Below are positions 40,521 to 52,417 of a DNA stretch of 64,000 bases, piece by piece; the stretch's first letter is position 1; each line of letters begins with the position of its first letter. Below the pieces are notes generated by a model. That model saw only the letters and a list, made by a program, of their open reading frames with translations, was not told the DNA's origin and searched no databases. The stretch covers positions 32,383,295-32,447,294 of the forward strand of contig OZ024730.1 in the NCBI GenBank assembly GCA_964016875.1, given 5' to 3'. Both the position numbers and the translations under genes were made by a program. The DNA is from Fallopia convolvulus (taxonomy: Eukaryota > Streptophyta > Magnoliopsida > Caryophyllales > Polygonaceae).

Positions 40521-40980
40521 TGTAGGCATTACACTACAATCAAGATATTACTATACTCAAAGATAACTATCCCTATTTAACCTACGAACATTAAAACTTA
40601 TTATATAGGTTTAAGTCATTACATAAAAGCTAAGACTACCTTTAGCCCTTATCTTGAGTTCGATTTAGAAAAGTTATGTGATCAAGATGGGAAACAAGAC
40701 CAACACAACCCTTTACTGCATTTCCATAGGAATAAGACATGTAATCTCATCTCAACCATGTGATCTAGATGGGAGACGAGACGCATTATTACTCGCCACC
40801 ATGAAAACCATGGATGAATTTAATTCTTGAATGCTATTTACATGACCGAGATTGTTAGAGATCCCTATTTAACCTTACAAGAATAATGATTACTTTGACA
40901 TGTGAGAGTCAATCATACTTATTAGGTATGACTTGAATGTGAAATCTTAGTACCAAATCCTCATAAATACTCGAGGAGTT
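40521..40980. other. no gene seen
   Basis: AT-rich, with loosely repeated phrases around GTGATCTAGATGGGAGACGAGAC. Nothing else is supportable. Confidence 0.5.
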
Positions 40981-41376
40981 AAGAAGGAGGCCAAGCGAAG
41001 GTCTGTTCATACAAAAACCCAAAGCACTCAGTCTGAGTTCACCCAACAGTCAAGAAGAATGGGAAAACTTCCTTGTTGTCACAATTGCGGTGACCCTTCC
41101 CATTTGAAGCCACAATGTCCTAAGGAGAAAAGAACTTGTTATAATTGTGGCAGGGATGGACATATGGCTACTTATTGCTATTCTCGAGGACAAAACCTAA
41201 CTCAATCTTACCGAGCATCTTTTGCGGGTCCTCAAGAGAATACAACACCTACAACAATTGCTCTTACACCGCCAACTACACAAGATAAGGGCAAAGGGAC
41301 AATGGCATCATCAAGCCTAGGACAACAACTTTATACAATGTATCGAGTTGAGGATCCCACCACACAGACCGAGTAG
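40981..41376 (+). pseudogene. chromovirus gag C-terminus with two zinc knuckles
   Basis: The frame is open from 40981 and contains CHNCGDPSHLKPQC and CYNCGRDGHMATYC, both CX2CX4HX4C. It then runs to GQQLYTMYRVEDP and a stop at 41374. Tekay-3 has the same end (QSQRLYEMRRSDEP) before protease. The upstream gag and all of pol are lost. It lies between two LTRs in opposite orientation. Confidence 0.85.
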
Positions 41377-41620
41377 ACTAATAAAGTTCTAGTTTCCTTC
41401 TCTCTTAAGAATAAAGGGTTAAAGCGAGTGTGCTTATAACCTCATGCTAAACATATATTTCCTCTTCTAGCTTCAACATTCGTGTTTTGATGTTATTTGG
41501 ATATTGAATTTCAATTAGTTATAAGTTTATTTTCCTCAAGCTCTCAAACTTCCTTTCATCTAGTAGACACAAGCATGCCAACACAATACAAAGTCAAAAA
41601 ACATCGAGAATGGACCTATC

Positions 41621-41807
41621 TTGTATTTAAGAAACATTTGGGAACGTTTCACAACTTTTAAAATTCCAGTTTCGGGGTCGAAACTCTTTTCAAGTGAGTA
41701 CTATTTTAATAACCCTCTCTTTCAAAAACGAATATGTGTATTACCTTGTCGTTGTACCTTGTACTTCCCTAGTTTCGTGGACGAAACTAATTTTAAAGAG
41801 GTACTAA
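41621..41807 (+). repeat. 3'-UTR with duplicated PPT-like blocks
   Basis: Contains GTTTCGGGGTCGAAACTC and GTTTCGTGGACGAAACTAA blocks, each followed by an LTR-start-like sequence. The second ends at the LTR start at 41808. Confidence 0.5.
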
Positions 41808-43063
41808 TGTAATAACCCTCTCTTTTAGAAGGGGTATTATGGTAAATTTTCTTCCCTTTATTATGTTTTAATAAAGGATGAATTCTTTTCTTAAAAGGAA
41901 AAAGAAAAGTTAAATAATAACTTATAATAGTTATTATGGACCTTACCCAAAATAGTAGTATGTATAAGTCTTATAATATTATAAGTTAATAAGAAATAAG
42001 TTTATGGAAATAAAATTGGGTTTTATTCATTATGAAGGAATGGATATATTTCTTATTTAAAAAGGGATGAGATATATTTTATTTTGGGAAAGAAATTTTC
42101 GTATAAGAATATAAGAGGGACGTTTTTAAGTAAAAATAAAGAAGTTGGATACACTTCCATAATTTATGAAAATTTATTTATACATGGAAGAGTATTTTTT
42201 ATAGCAACTAGAAACAAAAAGGTATAAAATTGTAATTAGCCTAAAGGAAGGGTCAACCGCCCATATCTTCTTCAACACACCCTTTCCTTTCTTGCTCTTC
42301 TTTCCATAAACCCATTCATGCCCGATTTCGGATCAAATTAGGCCACGATTGTGGCTATGTCCAAAAGAAAAGTTGTAGATTGTGTTCTCCTTGACCTCCA
42401 CGTTTTGGTAACACCTTAAATAGCGAAGAATTGAGCCCGGTATTCACCTTATATAATCACGAGCCCTAGAGTGCACCTCTCTCGGTTTTTCACCGATATC
42501 TCTCAAACCACAAAGCCAATCCCAAAACTAAAATAAGATTTGGGATCCTCATTCAATTCCCTACAAAATACCTCTTCACCCATAATTCTTACATTGCTCT
42601 AAGCCCTTGAAAAAATCCGTTCAAAATCCCGACCCGTGCAGCGAAACAGGGGACGAACAACCACGTTCCCGCCCCGATTCCGACCACCACAGACCACTAC
42701 TAGCACCGCTGCTGCCAGCCGTGTGTGCACAAGTCTCTTGTGGTTCGAACCCAACATGTCCCGATCCCTGTCGTGGTCCGAGCCGCCTACACCGAGCCAC
42801 TTTCTAGGAAGTATGTTAGCTGCCCCAAAACCCTCAATCCTATTTTTCAGAATTTTTTTATTATGTTTTATTTTGGTTTAATGTTTTTAAATTTAATTCT
42901 AGTTTAAAATTAATTTCTATAAACATATGATATTATTGCTTATAAAATTCCAAATTTAGTTTTATTGCTTAATATTATACATAGCCTTTAAAACTAGAAT
43001 GATCATGAAAATAGAGAATTATTGTAATTTTCGAAATAAAAATTAGAATATGAAGTATTTTGA
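41808..43063 (+). mobile_element. chromovirus-type LTR, plus orientation (end not defined)
   Basis: Starts TGTAATAACCCTCTC. The first 800 bp or so are the inverted counterpart of 39353-40274. The 3' end cannot be placed; sequence related to it may continue past the L1 insertion to about 43850. Confidence 0.65.
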
Positions 43064-43080
43064 TTTAAACGGTATTTTAT

Positions 43081-43386
43081 TTTTTTTTGGTCAAAGAAAT
43101 CTTATTAAAGATTAAGAAGTTACAGTACGAGGTGTTGAAACACCCATTACATCATAATGGAGGAGATCCTGGAGGTCTCTAGGGGGGGTTTCAAAAACAT
43201 GTAAACCTAAGGGAAGGCCATGGGCTAGGCGTGCAAGATGATCAGCCACCTTGTTAGATTCCCGGAAGGTGTGACGAAACCGGACAATCCAGTCCCTATG
43301 CAAAAAGCTTTGGCAATTCAAAACCAAGCTAGAGAGAGGGTGTGAGGCGGGAATTCTTGACTGCAACAAAGTGAGGGCTAGTTGGG
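43081..43386 (-). mobile_element. 5'-truncated L1-type LINE
   Basis: A 306-bp insertion flanked by a perfect 17-bp duplication TTTAAACGGTATTTTAT (43064-43080 and 43387-43403). The minus strand encodes the C-terminal RNase H-like tail of plant L1 pol (RDWIVRFRHTFRESNKVADHLARLAHG), a stop, a short 3' UTR and a poly(A) tail (poly-T at 43081). The perfect duplication and open frame indicate a recent insertion. Confidence 0.93.
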
Positions 43387-43862
43387 TTTAAACGGTATTT
43401 TATGATTTATAAAGTTGTTTAATATTTATTTTATTATTTTTTAGAGATTTAAAAGCATAAAGCTTATACTATATGGGTAATAAGCATTGTATAAATATAT
43501 GTATATGCTAGTGCATATATTATTGTTATTTATATGATTAAAATGGGTTAACACAAGTTTTGGATGATAACCAAGGTTGTTATACATTAATATGGAGGAC
43601 TTATTAATGTAGCAAAACTTTAAGGAAGAACAAATCAAAATAAATTAATTGTAATATATTTTTTGAATTGTTGTTGACTCACGATCCGAGCGTTGAAACT
43701 ATCTCATTAGGTTAATATGTACATTTGTCTTCAATCAAGGCAAGTGGTGGTTCGCTCTTGCTCATCCATTTGTTGATAATTGGTATTTAAATTGATTATC
43801 ATTCATGTTTGGAAGCTTGTGTGTTTACTATAAAAATTATGTTTATATATAAATACGTACAG

Positions 43863-44040
43863 TTTTTCTAACATATTCCCTAAGGGCATATGTTAAGAAT
43901 ACTAGATTTAGAAACTAAAACCCTATTAGGAAATTAATAAACCCTATCAAAAAGTCAAAATAGCTTTAAATAATAAAATTAACAAATAATTTCCCTTTTA
44001 AGCTTCTTAACCTATGCCCTTAGGGCATATGTTAGAAAAA
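43863..44040. mobile_element. MITE with 37-bp terminal inverted repeats
   Basis: Left end 43863-43899 and right end 44004-44040 are near-perfect inverted repeats of TTTTTCTAACATATKCCCTA.... Each arm contains an inner palindrome CCCTAAGGG. The element is 178 bp and AT-rich, with no ORF. I could not define a clean target duplication, so the superfamily is not assigned. Confidence 0.75.
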
Positions 44041-44139
44041 TCGAAATATGTATACATATCTATATTATGTTGTTGTTTCTAAATGATTTTGGTTATGACA
44101 TTGACGTGGTACTTAGTTAGATTTGATTAGTATGCAAGT

Positions 44140-44470
44140 AGTAGTATTGTAGGAGTATTTAAGGGCATGTCATCTTAAATACTTCTGTATAACACATTAA
44201 TTTTTAATACACCATTAATGATATTATTAGATCATGATCCATGACTCATCTCCCCCGCCGGGAATGTGTCGTTCAGCACCTAGCTAGTTCCATGGGGTAC
44301 GAGCCGAGTGGCACGTCTTTTTAAAGTTAATTAACTCGGAAGTCCGAGATCAAGTAAAAGTTATTATGTAGTATTAATCACATAAGATAAGTGCACGTTG
44401 CACACCTAATTGAACCCCGTGAATGAAGCACCCATATTGGGAAATCTTTCGGACTTCTTGTTTATGAAGG
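44140..44470 (+). repeat. partial R1 copy
   Basis: Matches about 2850-3160: GATCATGATCCATGACTCA, then CACCTAGCTAG, then GATAAGTGCACG. More diverged than the other two copies. Confidence 0.7.
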
Positions 44471-44673
44471 TTGTCCTTGCAATCTTAACATGCACAACAC
44501 GTATGCGGTGAGGTTGGTTTGAGCCTGATTATTCCAAGTAAGCTTAGTTGATGGCCGGATTGATGGACATGAAAATGGTGCAAAGAAATCGCCAAGAGAA
44601 TCCCGGAAACTCCTTGCTTGGAACGTGGACGGATGGTGATGACGAGGGATATGGATCCTCGATCTTGGATATG

Positions 44674-45570
44674 TGATGCGACCCCTGTCATGGATGCTAG
44701 CCAGGAGGCCAACTCGTTTACACTTCGCTTGGATGGCCCCGTCACCCGTGCCAGGACTCGCGCAATCCAGACCGCGACGCCGTCTCTCGTGTCGCGCCTT
44801 ACCGCAGACCACGACGCGCCCCTCTCCGTGCCGACGCACACTGCCTTGTGCGTCCTCGGCGCCGAGGAACCTCAGGTTGAGCCCACGGCACCAACCTCCA
44901 ACACCTTGGCACCATCAGACTCAACCCTTGCACCGGCCCTAGGATTGCAACTTGAGGTTCAAGTGCCCCGCGTCCTGCCTGGCGCACCAGCATTCTCGCC
45001 AGCGTTGTAGTAGCCTTGCCAGCACCGTGTCATGCCTCGCCAGCGCCGCACCAGCCCAGCGATGGTCTTGTCGCGACACTTCGAGCATGGTCACAAACGA
45101 CCTATCCTATTTTTAGTATTTTTTTGCATGGTTTCCATTTCCGAATATTGCTATTAGTAGTTTTATATAATAAGGAAGGGTTTATTGGGCCTTGCGCGCC
45201 GATGGACTCATATTTGCACCGCTGGGCCTAGCCTGCGCGTTAGCCCTAGGTGCGCCTCACTAGCATTAGGGTTTTCATACTTTTCTAGCTGCCGCCCCTA
45301 TATATAGGGTGATATGTTGCTTGTTTTCATTCAACGCACACTTAGAGATTTTTAGAGTCGAGGGTTTTCTCCTTATTTCTCTCTAGTGCTATTGCGCCGC
45401 CACTATTTCTCACCAAAACTCTCGCATTCTCGCAATTGCTCTCGTGTTTCAACAAGACTCGATCATTCCAACGTTGTTCCGAGTCTCTCAAAGCCTTCCG
45501 CTGTGTATTTCGAGACCTACTACTCAAACACCGCAATGATCCGTCGCATCCCGTAACGAGGGACACATCA
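44674..45570 (+). repeat. TRG-2 LTR
   Basis: Starts near TGATGCGACCC and ends GGGACACATCA. Same layout as the TRG-1 LTR: TGGGCC boxes (near 45187 and 45224), telo-box TTAGGGTTT (45266-45274), TATATATA (45299-45306). The exact start is inferred from TRG-1. Confidence 0.7.
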
Positions 45571-45585
45571 ACTAGCATCAGAGCC
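45571..45585 (+). other. TRG-2 primer-binding site
   Basis: ACTAGCATCAGAGCC, adjacent to the LTR; a variant of the tRNA-Met complement also used by TRG-1. Confidence 0.72.
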
Positions 45586-46279
45586 AAGGTTCGAGTAAGT
45601 CTCGTTTCACCCTTTTTAGTTCATACACACACGATCCATTCCGTTGTTTTGACCCTAGATTCCATCCTCCACTTCATTATTCTCCATCTAGGGCCCGAAA
45701 CGTTTTTCTTTGCATTCGTAATTGTTAAAAACAATCAACCATGACTCTTACTCGAATAGATCTATTGATTTTGGTGAAGATTTCGATTTGTCTTGCTAGT
45801 TGCATGAACATAGGATTTGTTTTGCCAATTTCTCTCTTGCATCTTTCGAGTATACTTGCGTGTTGGATTGCTTATTGTCTTGTTCATTAATCTAGAAGAG
45901 AAACCCTAGAGTTCGTTGATTTCCTTGCATAAAAAAAAACAAATCGGATATCAAAAGCCAACATAAGGAAAGATATTCTCGATTTTCATTAAAAAAAATC
46001 TTTTTGGAGATCACAAGCCAAAATAAGACAAGATCTTCCAAATCAAATCTTTTATTTTCGGCAATCCTAATTGGCCGCATACTCATTGCTTGTTTGATTT
46101 TGGTGTTGACATCTTCTTGTCTTGCGTTGCTTTCATTGTGATTTTCGGATCCATATCCTTGATCGAGTTGAGTGACCTTAGCCTTGCCAATCCTTGTTCG
46201 TGTGGTTTGAACATTAAGGGTCGACTTGACTTAAGCGAACCGTAAACTCATTGTCTTTTACTTGTGAACTTCTTACTGC

Positions 46280-47413
46280 GATGATTGGTGTTACTATAGG
46301 TACCGTCTCGGAGTCAGGCAATGATGGTAACCGAGAAAACAACACCAACAACCCGGCGTTGCAGAATTCCAATCAAAATTTTCCTCCCAAGCCTTGGCGC
46401 GCATACAAGAGCTCAAAAAACAATTAGCCGAGAGCCAAGCACAATCGAAGCACACCATGCCGGGGGCTCAAGTTCTCGCTTCGGAGATTCATGCCAATCC
46501 GGGGGTTTTCGCGGATGAGGTCGCACGAGCTCGTGCCAAGGGTAAGCAACATGCCCAACCTTCGTCTCAATTCGGCACAATCAACCGGATGGAGTCGATC
46601 AAAGAAAGTCGCCACTATGATAAGCACGATGGTGGTCCCCGGACCGCGGATTGCTATCAAATGGTGCGAGATTATCGGGACACACAAGTGTACGACGTAT
46701 ATTTCGGTGAGGAGTATGACTCCGAGGAGTATAGACGGCAACGCACGAGTGGGGATCCCAAGAAAAAGAAGAAAAAGCATAAGTCGCCGGCGTACGTTTA
46801 CGAAACCCCAAAGCGGAAGCACGAGGCCAAGTACTACGACGCCGACGCATATAGAGTTGAGGACGATCTCGAGCATCAAAGTGCTCGAAGTCCATTTTAT
46901 GATTTTGAGGATCACTATGAAGAATTTAGTGATTATTCTAATGAATCTAGTTTTGAGCATCCACATGTGCAGGATCCTGAAGAGCATGACAATCGGCCTT
47001 CCGATTAGATCCCACTGCCGCGCCTTGCCAAGAATCGCAAGGAGTATGACCGTGCCTATGGCTCGGGACGCAAAGATGGATCGAAGCATCGGCGCGACAG
47101 GGATTGGGACGCACGGCGCCCTCGGAGACCGAATGATGGTGACGATCCTGACGATGGTGACGACGATTACAACCGAGGCCTGCCTCGGCACCGGCGCGAT
47201 CGCCGCGCGCATTCGCCTCGGCGTCGCGGTCCGCGTCGCGACAACGATTGTCATGAGGCTCGGGATCCACGCCACAACCGTCGAGACACCAACGATCAAG
47301 CAACGAGAATTGAAACGAAAAAGTGCAAGCAACTTAGATTCAAAAGTAAACAAAAGAGAGAACATTCATGGTTTCAAGTCTTTTCACAAGGAGGCCAAAA
47401 ACAAGGGTTTTAA
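46280..47413 (+). pseudogene. TRG-2 gag-like gene, frameshifted
   Basis: The Met at 46280 (MIGVTIGTVSESGND) runs to a frame change near 46400, and reading continues from MARIQELKKQLAESQ. This frame is open to TAG at 47006-47008, then resumes in the same frame to TAA at 47411. The product has an N-terminal helix, a Lys run (KKKKKKHK) near 46765, an acidic Tyr-rich part, and an Arg/Asp-rich tail (HRRDRDWDARRPRR). It resembles the N-terminal variable region of plant gypsy gag. No capsid core, knuckle or pol follows, and no 3' LTR was found, so the element is truncated. Confidence 0.65.
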
Positions 47414-47885
47414 CCCCATAGCCACGCCTCTCCACAACGCAACCTACACTTCTCTATAATTACATAAAACACCCTTATGTTTCAAGAAATTCAACTAAAT
47501 AACCTTAACAAAACATAAGTCAAGTTTTAGCACTAGTCGAACCAATAGTCACAAGAACACTCCAACCCTTAACTAAATGCCTTGGCACAAGGCGCTGAGT
47601 ACATGTCACAAAGCTCAACCAAGCTAGGAATATGTGCTTTGAGCAAGGAAAGTATAAAAGTAAGCTTTGTGCATTTTGTATGAATGAATGGGAACTATTC
47701 TAAACTCGGTGAATGTCTTAGACACGGAGTAAAGCTTGAGAATAGATTGGCACATAGCTACGAAAGCTAGAAACTTAGTTGAAAGCTAGAAACTAGCTTG
47801 TGAGTTAGCTTCAAGAGCTAAAGTTGGCTCCTAGCTCAAGGAACTAGCTTAGAATTATCTCAAATAGTTTATAGTCAACTCAAAT
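47414..47885. repeat. AGCT-rich repeat, left of the solo LTR
   Basis: No gene. 47750-47880 is dense in AGCT/TAGCTT words. After the 47886-62413 insertion the AGCT-rich sequence resumes at 62414-62520, so the two are one interrupted repeat. Confidence 0.55.
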
Positions 47886-49505
47886 TGTAATAGTCGTTGT
47901 TTCTATAAAGTATTTTGCTAATTCAACTATTTCTTAATAATAACAAGATTATTCTTTATTATGATTTTTCATAATATAATAATAAACTTGGTTAAAATTT
48001 TAACTTCATAGCAAATAAAAATTTAAATATTTAATTATGATGAATATTTTGATTTAATTTCATTAAATTATGTTCTAAATAAAAAGTAAAGGAATATGGG
48101 CAAAAGAAAAAAAAGCGAGAGCTGAGAATCGAACCCATGACCGCTTGAATTTTCCAAAAACCTCACACTCCATCATTCCGCTATGCTGTCAAGACTTTCT
48201 TGTCATTAGAAGAATAAAATATCCTTTATTTCTTTCTTTCCCTCCTTGCAAAAACCTCACCTCTCTTCTTCCCCAATCCCTCCTCCTCTCCACTTCCTTT
48301 CTTCTACAGTATAACCCTTCCATCCATTACAACGAAGCACACCCTCCGCCATTCATCAACAATCTCCTCTTCCATGAGAGGTCCTCTACAGTGGTGGTGG
48401 ATTGATATTTCAACATTTCCACTATAAAAGGGGTCTTGGGCAAGAGGAGAAAGACACAAACACAATTCCAAGTCATTTTCGTCCATCTCAAGCCTCAATA
48501 ACCCATATTTGTATTATTTCCCAAATCTGATTTTTTTCAAAATATTCATTCAAGAAACCCCTAGTTGTTCATGATCTTCAAAGATCGATTCCAAGCTCGT
48601 TTCTCCACCACATTTTTTGATTCAAGTCCCTAATTGTAGATGATAGAATTGCCTACAGAAGCCCTGAATCAATTGGGCATAAACACCACAAAAATTGAGC
48701 AAAAAATTCATCCAAACCAATCGACTTAGTGTAGTTTCGGGTTTTCCAGGCTGGTGACAAGCGATTTTCTCCAAGCTCGTACGCCTTCGTTACACATCCA
48801 TTTCCTCCACCTTTGCCAATAGTAGAAAGAGGGAGACAAGAGGTTCTAATTGTCGCACCTTCTAGGCCCACTCCATTACTGGTGTCGCCAATAGGTCCAC
48901 GTGAGCATCCCTTGACAACCACCATGCACGACTTCAGGAGAACGGGCTGGCAACGAATAAATTTCCCGACAACCGCAAGCCGTCATCAAGCAGCCTTAGC
49001 ATGGGCCCTCGTGAAAGTTCGAACGAAATTCAAGATAAGTAGATATTCTCCTTGAAACTTTTCGATATCTCGATTATTCCGTTAAACTTCTCTATGTTGG
49101 AAACAACTTGTTTGTTAAAATAAATGAATATAGGATATATCGATTGTTAGAAATAACGACCTCTTGTTATTGTTATTGTTATTATAGAAATATAGTTAGG
49201 CTTGTTTGTTGTGGCCTTACTTGTTTCAATTTCTTTTTGAGTTTTGTTATGGAATTAATATATAATAAGGGATGCAGGTTTGGCCCCGAACATGCAACTA
49301 TAACATGTCGAGTGGTATGGCTTTACGCCCTCTCTCCCCACGACTTAAGGATCATGATCTATGTCTACTCCTATTCGTTGGAGGGATGTTTAACTTAGCT
49401 AGGTGACGGAACTCCATTCCTTTAAGTGGACTCGGCTCGTTCATAACCTCCACACCCTTAAATGTCATAAAATGATATGAAAAGTTTTGACACGTAATAA
49501 AGATA
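47886..49505 (+). mobile_element. probable solo chromovirus LTR, left part
   Basis: I place the start at TGTAATAGTCG, preceded by CAAAT (47881-47885). The right part ends at 62413, followed by AAAAT, a one-mismatch duplication. TATAAAAG at 48423-48430 is a candidate promoter. No gene is convincing here; the frames at 48145-49398 are short and unsupported. Confidence 0.6.
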
Positions 49506-52282
49506 TGTAACACCCCTATTTTTAAACCAAGGGTGTTACCGCCAGTGACGTCAGACTTTACCATCCGAAGTCACCCGAGGCTAGGTAACATAACACATTT
49601 CAAGTAAAACCATACTGCAGGAATTATATTACAAATATTAAACTTGTTCATTACATACTGACTGAAGGTAAACAAATACCGTTATTACATCTTCATTGTT
49701 CATTTAGGGAAATACATTAAAAGTGAACAACAACGGAATATTAAGACGACCAGTTATAGACCATGGTTCGTACATAAGCATGTGGGACCCAAAATACTTT
49801 AAAACATTTAAAACTTCCTTCCTTCCTTCCTTTTTTCAAGGTCTTCAAGGCTCCGTCTTCTAACCTATTGGGGTCCGACCTTCACTACCTGATAAAACCA
49901 TAAAAGACAGGAAATACCAGCCGGACGAACCGGGAAAGAAAGAAAGCGGGTTAGTCTATCTAGAGACTAGTAAGTGGAAGAATAGGGCTTGGTTCTCATG
50001 GGAAAGTCTAAACATGTGGCATCGAATATTGGTGCACTTAGCTAGAGTGCGGGCACCTCTCTTATCGATAGAGCAGGCAGAGTCATGACCCGAGGTTAGG
50101 AGTCGATAATAGATATACCACCTAACGAGTTATAGAGAGATATAAGAGTCAAAACCCGAAATCCCTATTCTACAATTATCCACAACAAAGAGATCTCAAT
50201 GGAAAATCTCCAATCACATATGAGCACAATCAACGGCGCTAAACAGTACTAGCAGTACGAATAATAAGAAATAACGAACAGTCGTTAAATCTAAGCAATA
50301 AATAAGCCTACTTTCGGTTCTTTAGCAAACAAGTGTTCGCAACATTTAAGCGATATTAAACGGAAATAGAAATTCACGTTTAATAAAAAGGGTAAGAGAG
50401 AACCGTCCACTTACCTTGAAAGTGAACTTAGCAAAAAGATCAAGGCAACAGCTTCAAAGAGAAATTCTTAAACCTTTCCTGGTAAGAACAATTCTAAAAG
50501 CTTAAATAGACGTTTTATGAATAAACTCCATAACTGTTTATTCCCTTTTTAACATCTTCTCGAAAAACGAGTAGAGTAACGACTCAAGTTAATGCCATTG
50601 TCATATATAATAAATTCTTTATAAAACTTTTTAGCAAACTTAATTATGTCTTTGAGAGTAAACGTCTCATGATCGTATTACCTCTCTTTTTTATAGATTT
50701 TAAATGGTCGTTTTATTCCTTTTTAAACGAACTATATAAAATCATAAATGACATAAAGTTTAAATATGATCTTGAAGGACCAAGATCATATAAATTAAAA
50801 TAACGATCACTTCGACCAGGAATGGACTAGGTCGAAGGACGGAAAGATAAAGGCGGAAATTTAAATAACGATCAACTTCGACCAGGAATGGACTAGGTCG
50901 AAGGACAGAAAAATAAAGGCGGGAATTTTAAATAGAGAAATTTAAATATCCACAATCCCAAACGGGTAATGGGATTAAATGACTTTAGTTATTATTATAT
51001 ATATAAAGAAAGAGTTATATATAAATCCTTTTAATAACGTCACTCCTTAGGGTTAGATTTTGATGGTCATACGTCATCTTTTTGGTACTTTCTTATAAAT
51101 GAAAAGTGTTCATTTATATTATACGAACGTGGTATAAAATTCTCGGAATTTAATATGAACCAACGGAACATATAAAGGGATCGAAAGTTCATACCAAGAG
51201 ATCGATGGTATGGAAGATCGGAGCGTCGGTTTCAAGAACGGTTGGATCCTATGGTGTTGTGGCAACGTCACGATCTAACGGCGTCAACGGCGGGCAGCGT
51301 AACGACTCCAAATGGCTCAACTGATACTCCGAAAATAACGACGACGACGTGAAGTGGCTACGGGAGTTGAACGAGAGGATGAACGGGCGGAGTGCGTGCG
51401 TTCAAGAGGCTGGGCAGCGGAACGCCAGCGAGAGGCGGACCTCCAAGTGGTCGCTAGGTGGTGGTGTTAGCCGAAGGTGGTCGAACGGAACAAGGCGAGG
51501 CAAGAAATGTATATGCCGGCGTGAATAAAATTGAACGGAGGGGAAAGAATTGAATTTGAACGTGAGAGATGATGGGTAGGCTCGCTAGTTCTTTCTCACA
51601 TGTTCAAAATTGATGAATTTGGGCACTCTGATTGGTTGGCAAGGGAAAGTTACAGGAGGAGAAAGAATTGGAATTGAATTTAGAAAGAGTGATCAGAGAT
51701 TAGTTAAGAGAGGGTGGTGGGGCCATGATGGCTTTCTCCTCAATTTGGCATTTTGGTGATTGGCTGGAACAAAAAAAATGAACGGAGGGAGTTATGTATT
51801 TAAAGGGAAAATTAGGCGTGGGCTGCAAGGGTATCTACAGTAAGAAGATAACTCTGATGTCGGTAAGAATTGTTATACGTGTTGGAACGGGACTTGCGTT
51901 AGGGCGGTAAAATTATATAACTCGGATTAAAATACTCCTTTTATAGAAACAATCCGAAAAATTATGTAGACTAATAAAATCAACTCGGATGATTTTAATT
52001 TGCTACTTTTAATTTTAGGTGTTACGTTTCAGAGTATATCCGTGACAAGTATATGATTAATTAAGCGGATCTCACCCGATCAAAGTACTTCTTTCATGGA
52101 AGTGGTCCCAGAATTTATGTTGGTTAATAAAACCAACTCCAATAATTTTATTCTAACCATTCGAACTTTCTAGGGATAATTTCCATTAATATGATCGTAA
52201 CGCGTAACGAGATATAATAAACGGGTCTGGAAAGAAGCCTGAAAATATTATCAAAATATCCTGAAAAATCAGGGATATTACA
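49506..52282 (-). repeat. Tekay-3 3' LTR
   Basis: 2777 bp; the sense strand runs TGTAATATCCC to GGGGTGTTACA. It has a perfect 10-bp stem with 6-nt loop at 50765-50790 and a tandem duplication at about 50802-50930. Confidence 0.95.
50765..50930. repeat. hairpins and tandem duplication in Tekay-3 LTR
   Basis: TATGATCTTG and CAAGATCATA form a perfect inverted repeat. Two direct copies of a unit of about 64 bp follow, each with TTCGACC and GGTCGAA arms 12 bp apart. The other LTR has the same at about 59920-60090. Confidence 0.85.
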
Positions 52283-52300
52283 ATAGTACCCCCTTAAAAG
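52283..52300 (-). other. Tekay-3 polypurine tract
   Basis: The sense strand reads CTTTTAAGGGGGTACTAT directly before the 3' LTR. Confidence 0.85.
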
Positions 52301-52417
52301 TAGTTTCGTCCCCGAAACTAGGGAGAACTAGGCTTACAAGGAAAGAAAGTGCAAACACACATAAAGACTACAAGCGGAACAAAGGAAGCTCGTAGTACCC
52401 CATTAATAAGATTCAAA

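Noticed and set aside
43112..43369. Host RNase H-like gene
   Set aside because: The fragment ends in poly(A) and is bounded by a 17-bp duplication, so it is an L1 tail.
46424..47459. Two ORFs of over 300 codons (one minus, one plus) overlapping TRG-2 gag
   Set aside because: Both are shadows of the charged, repetitive gag-like frame; their composition is Ile/Val/Arg-rich with no motif.
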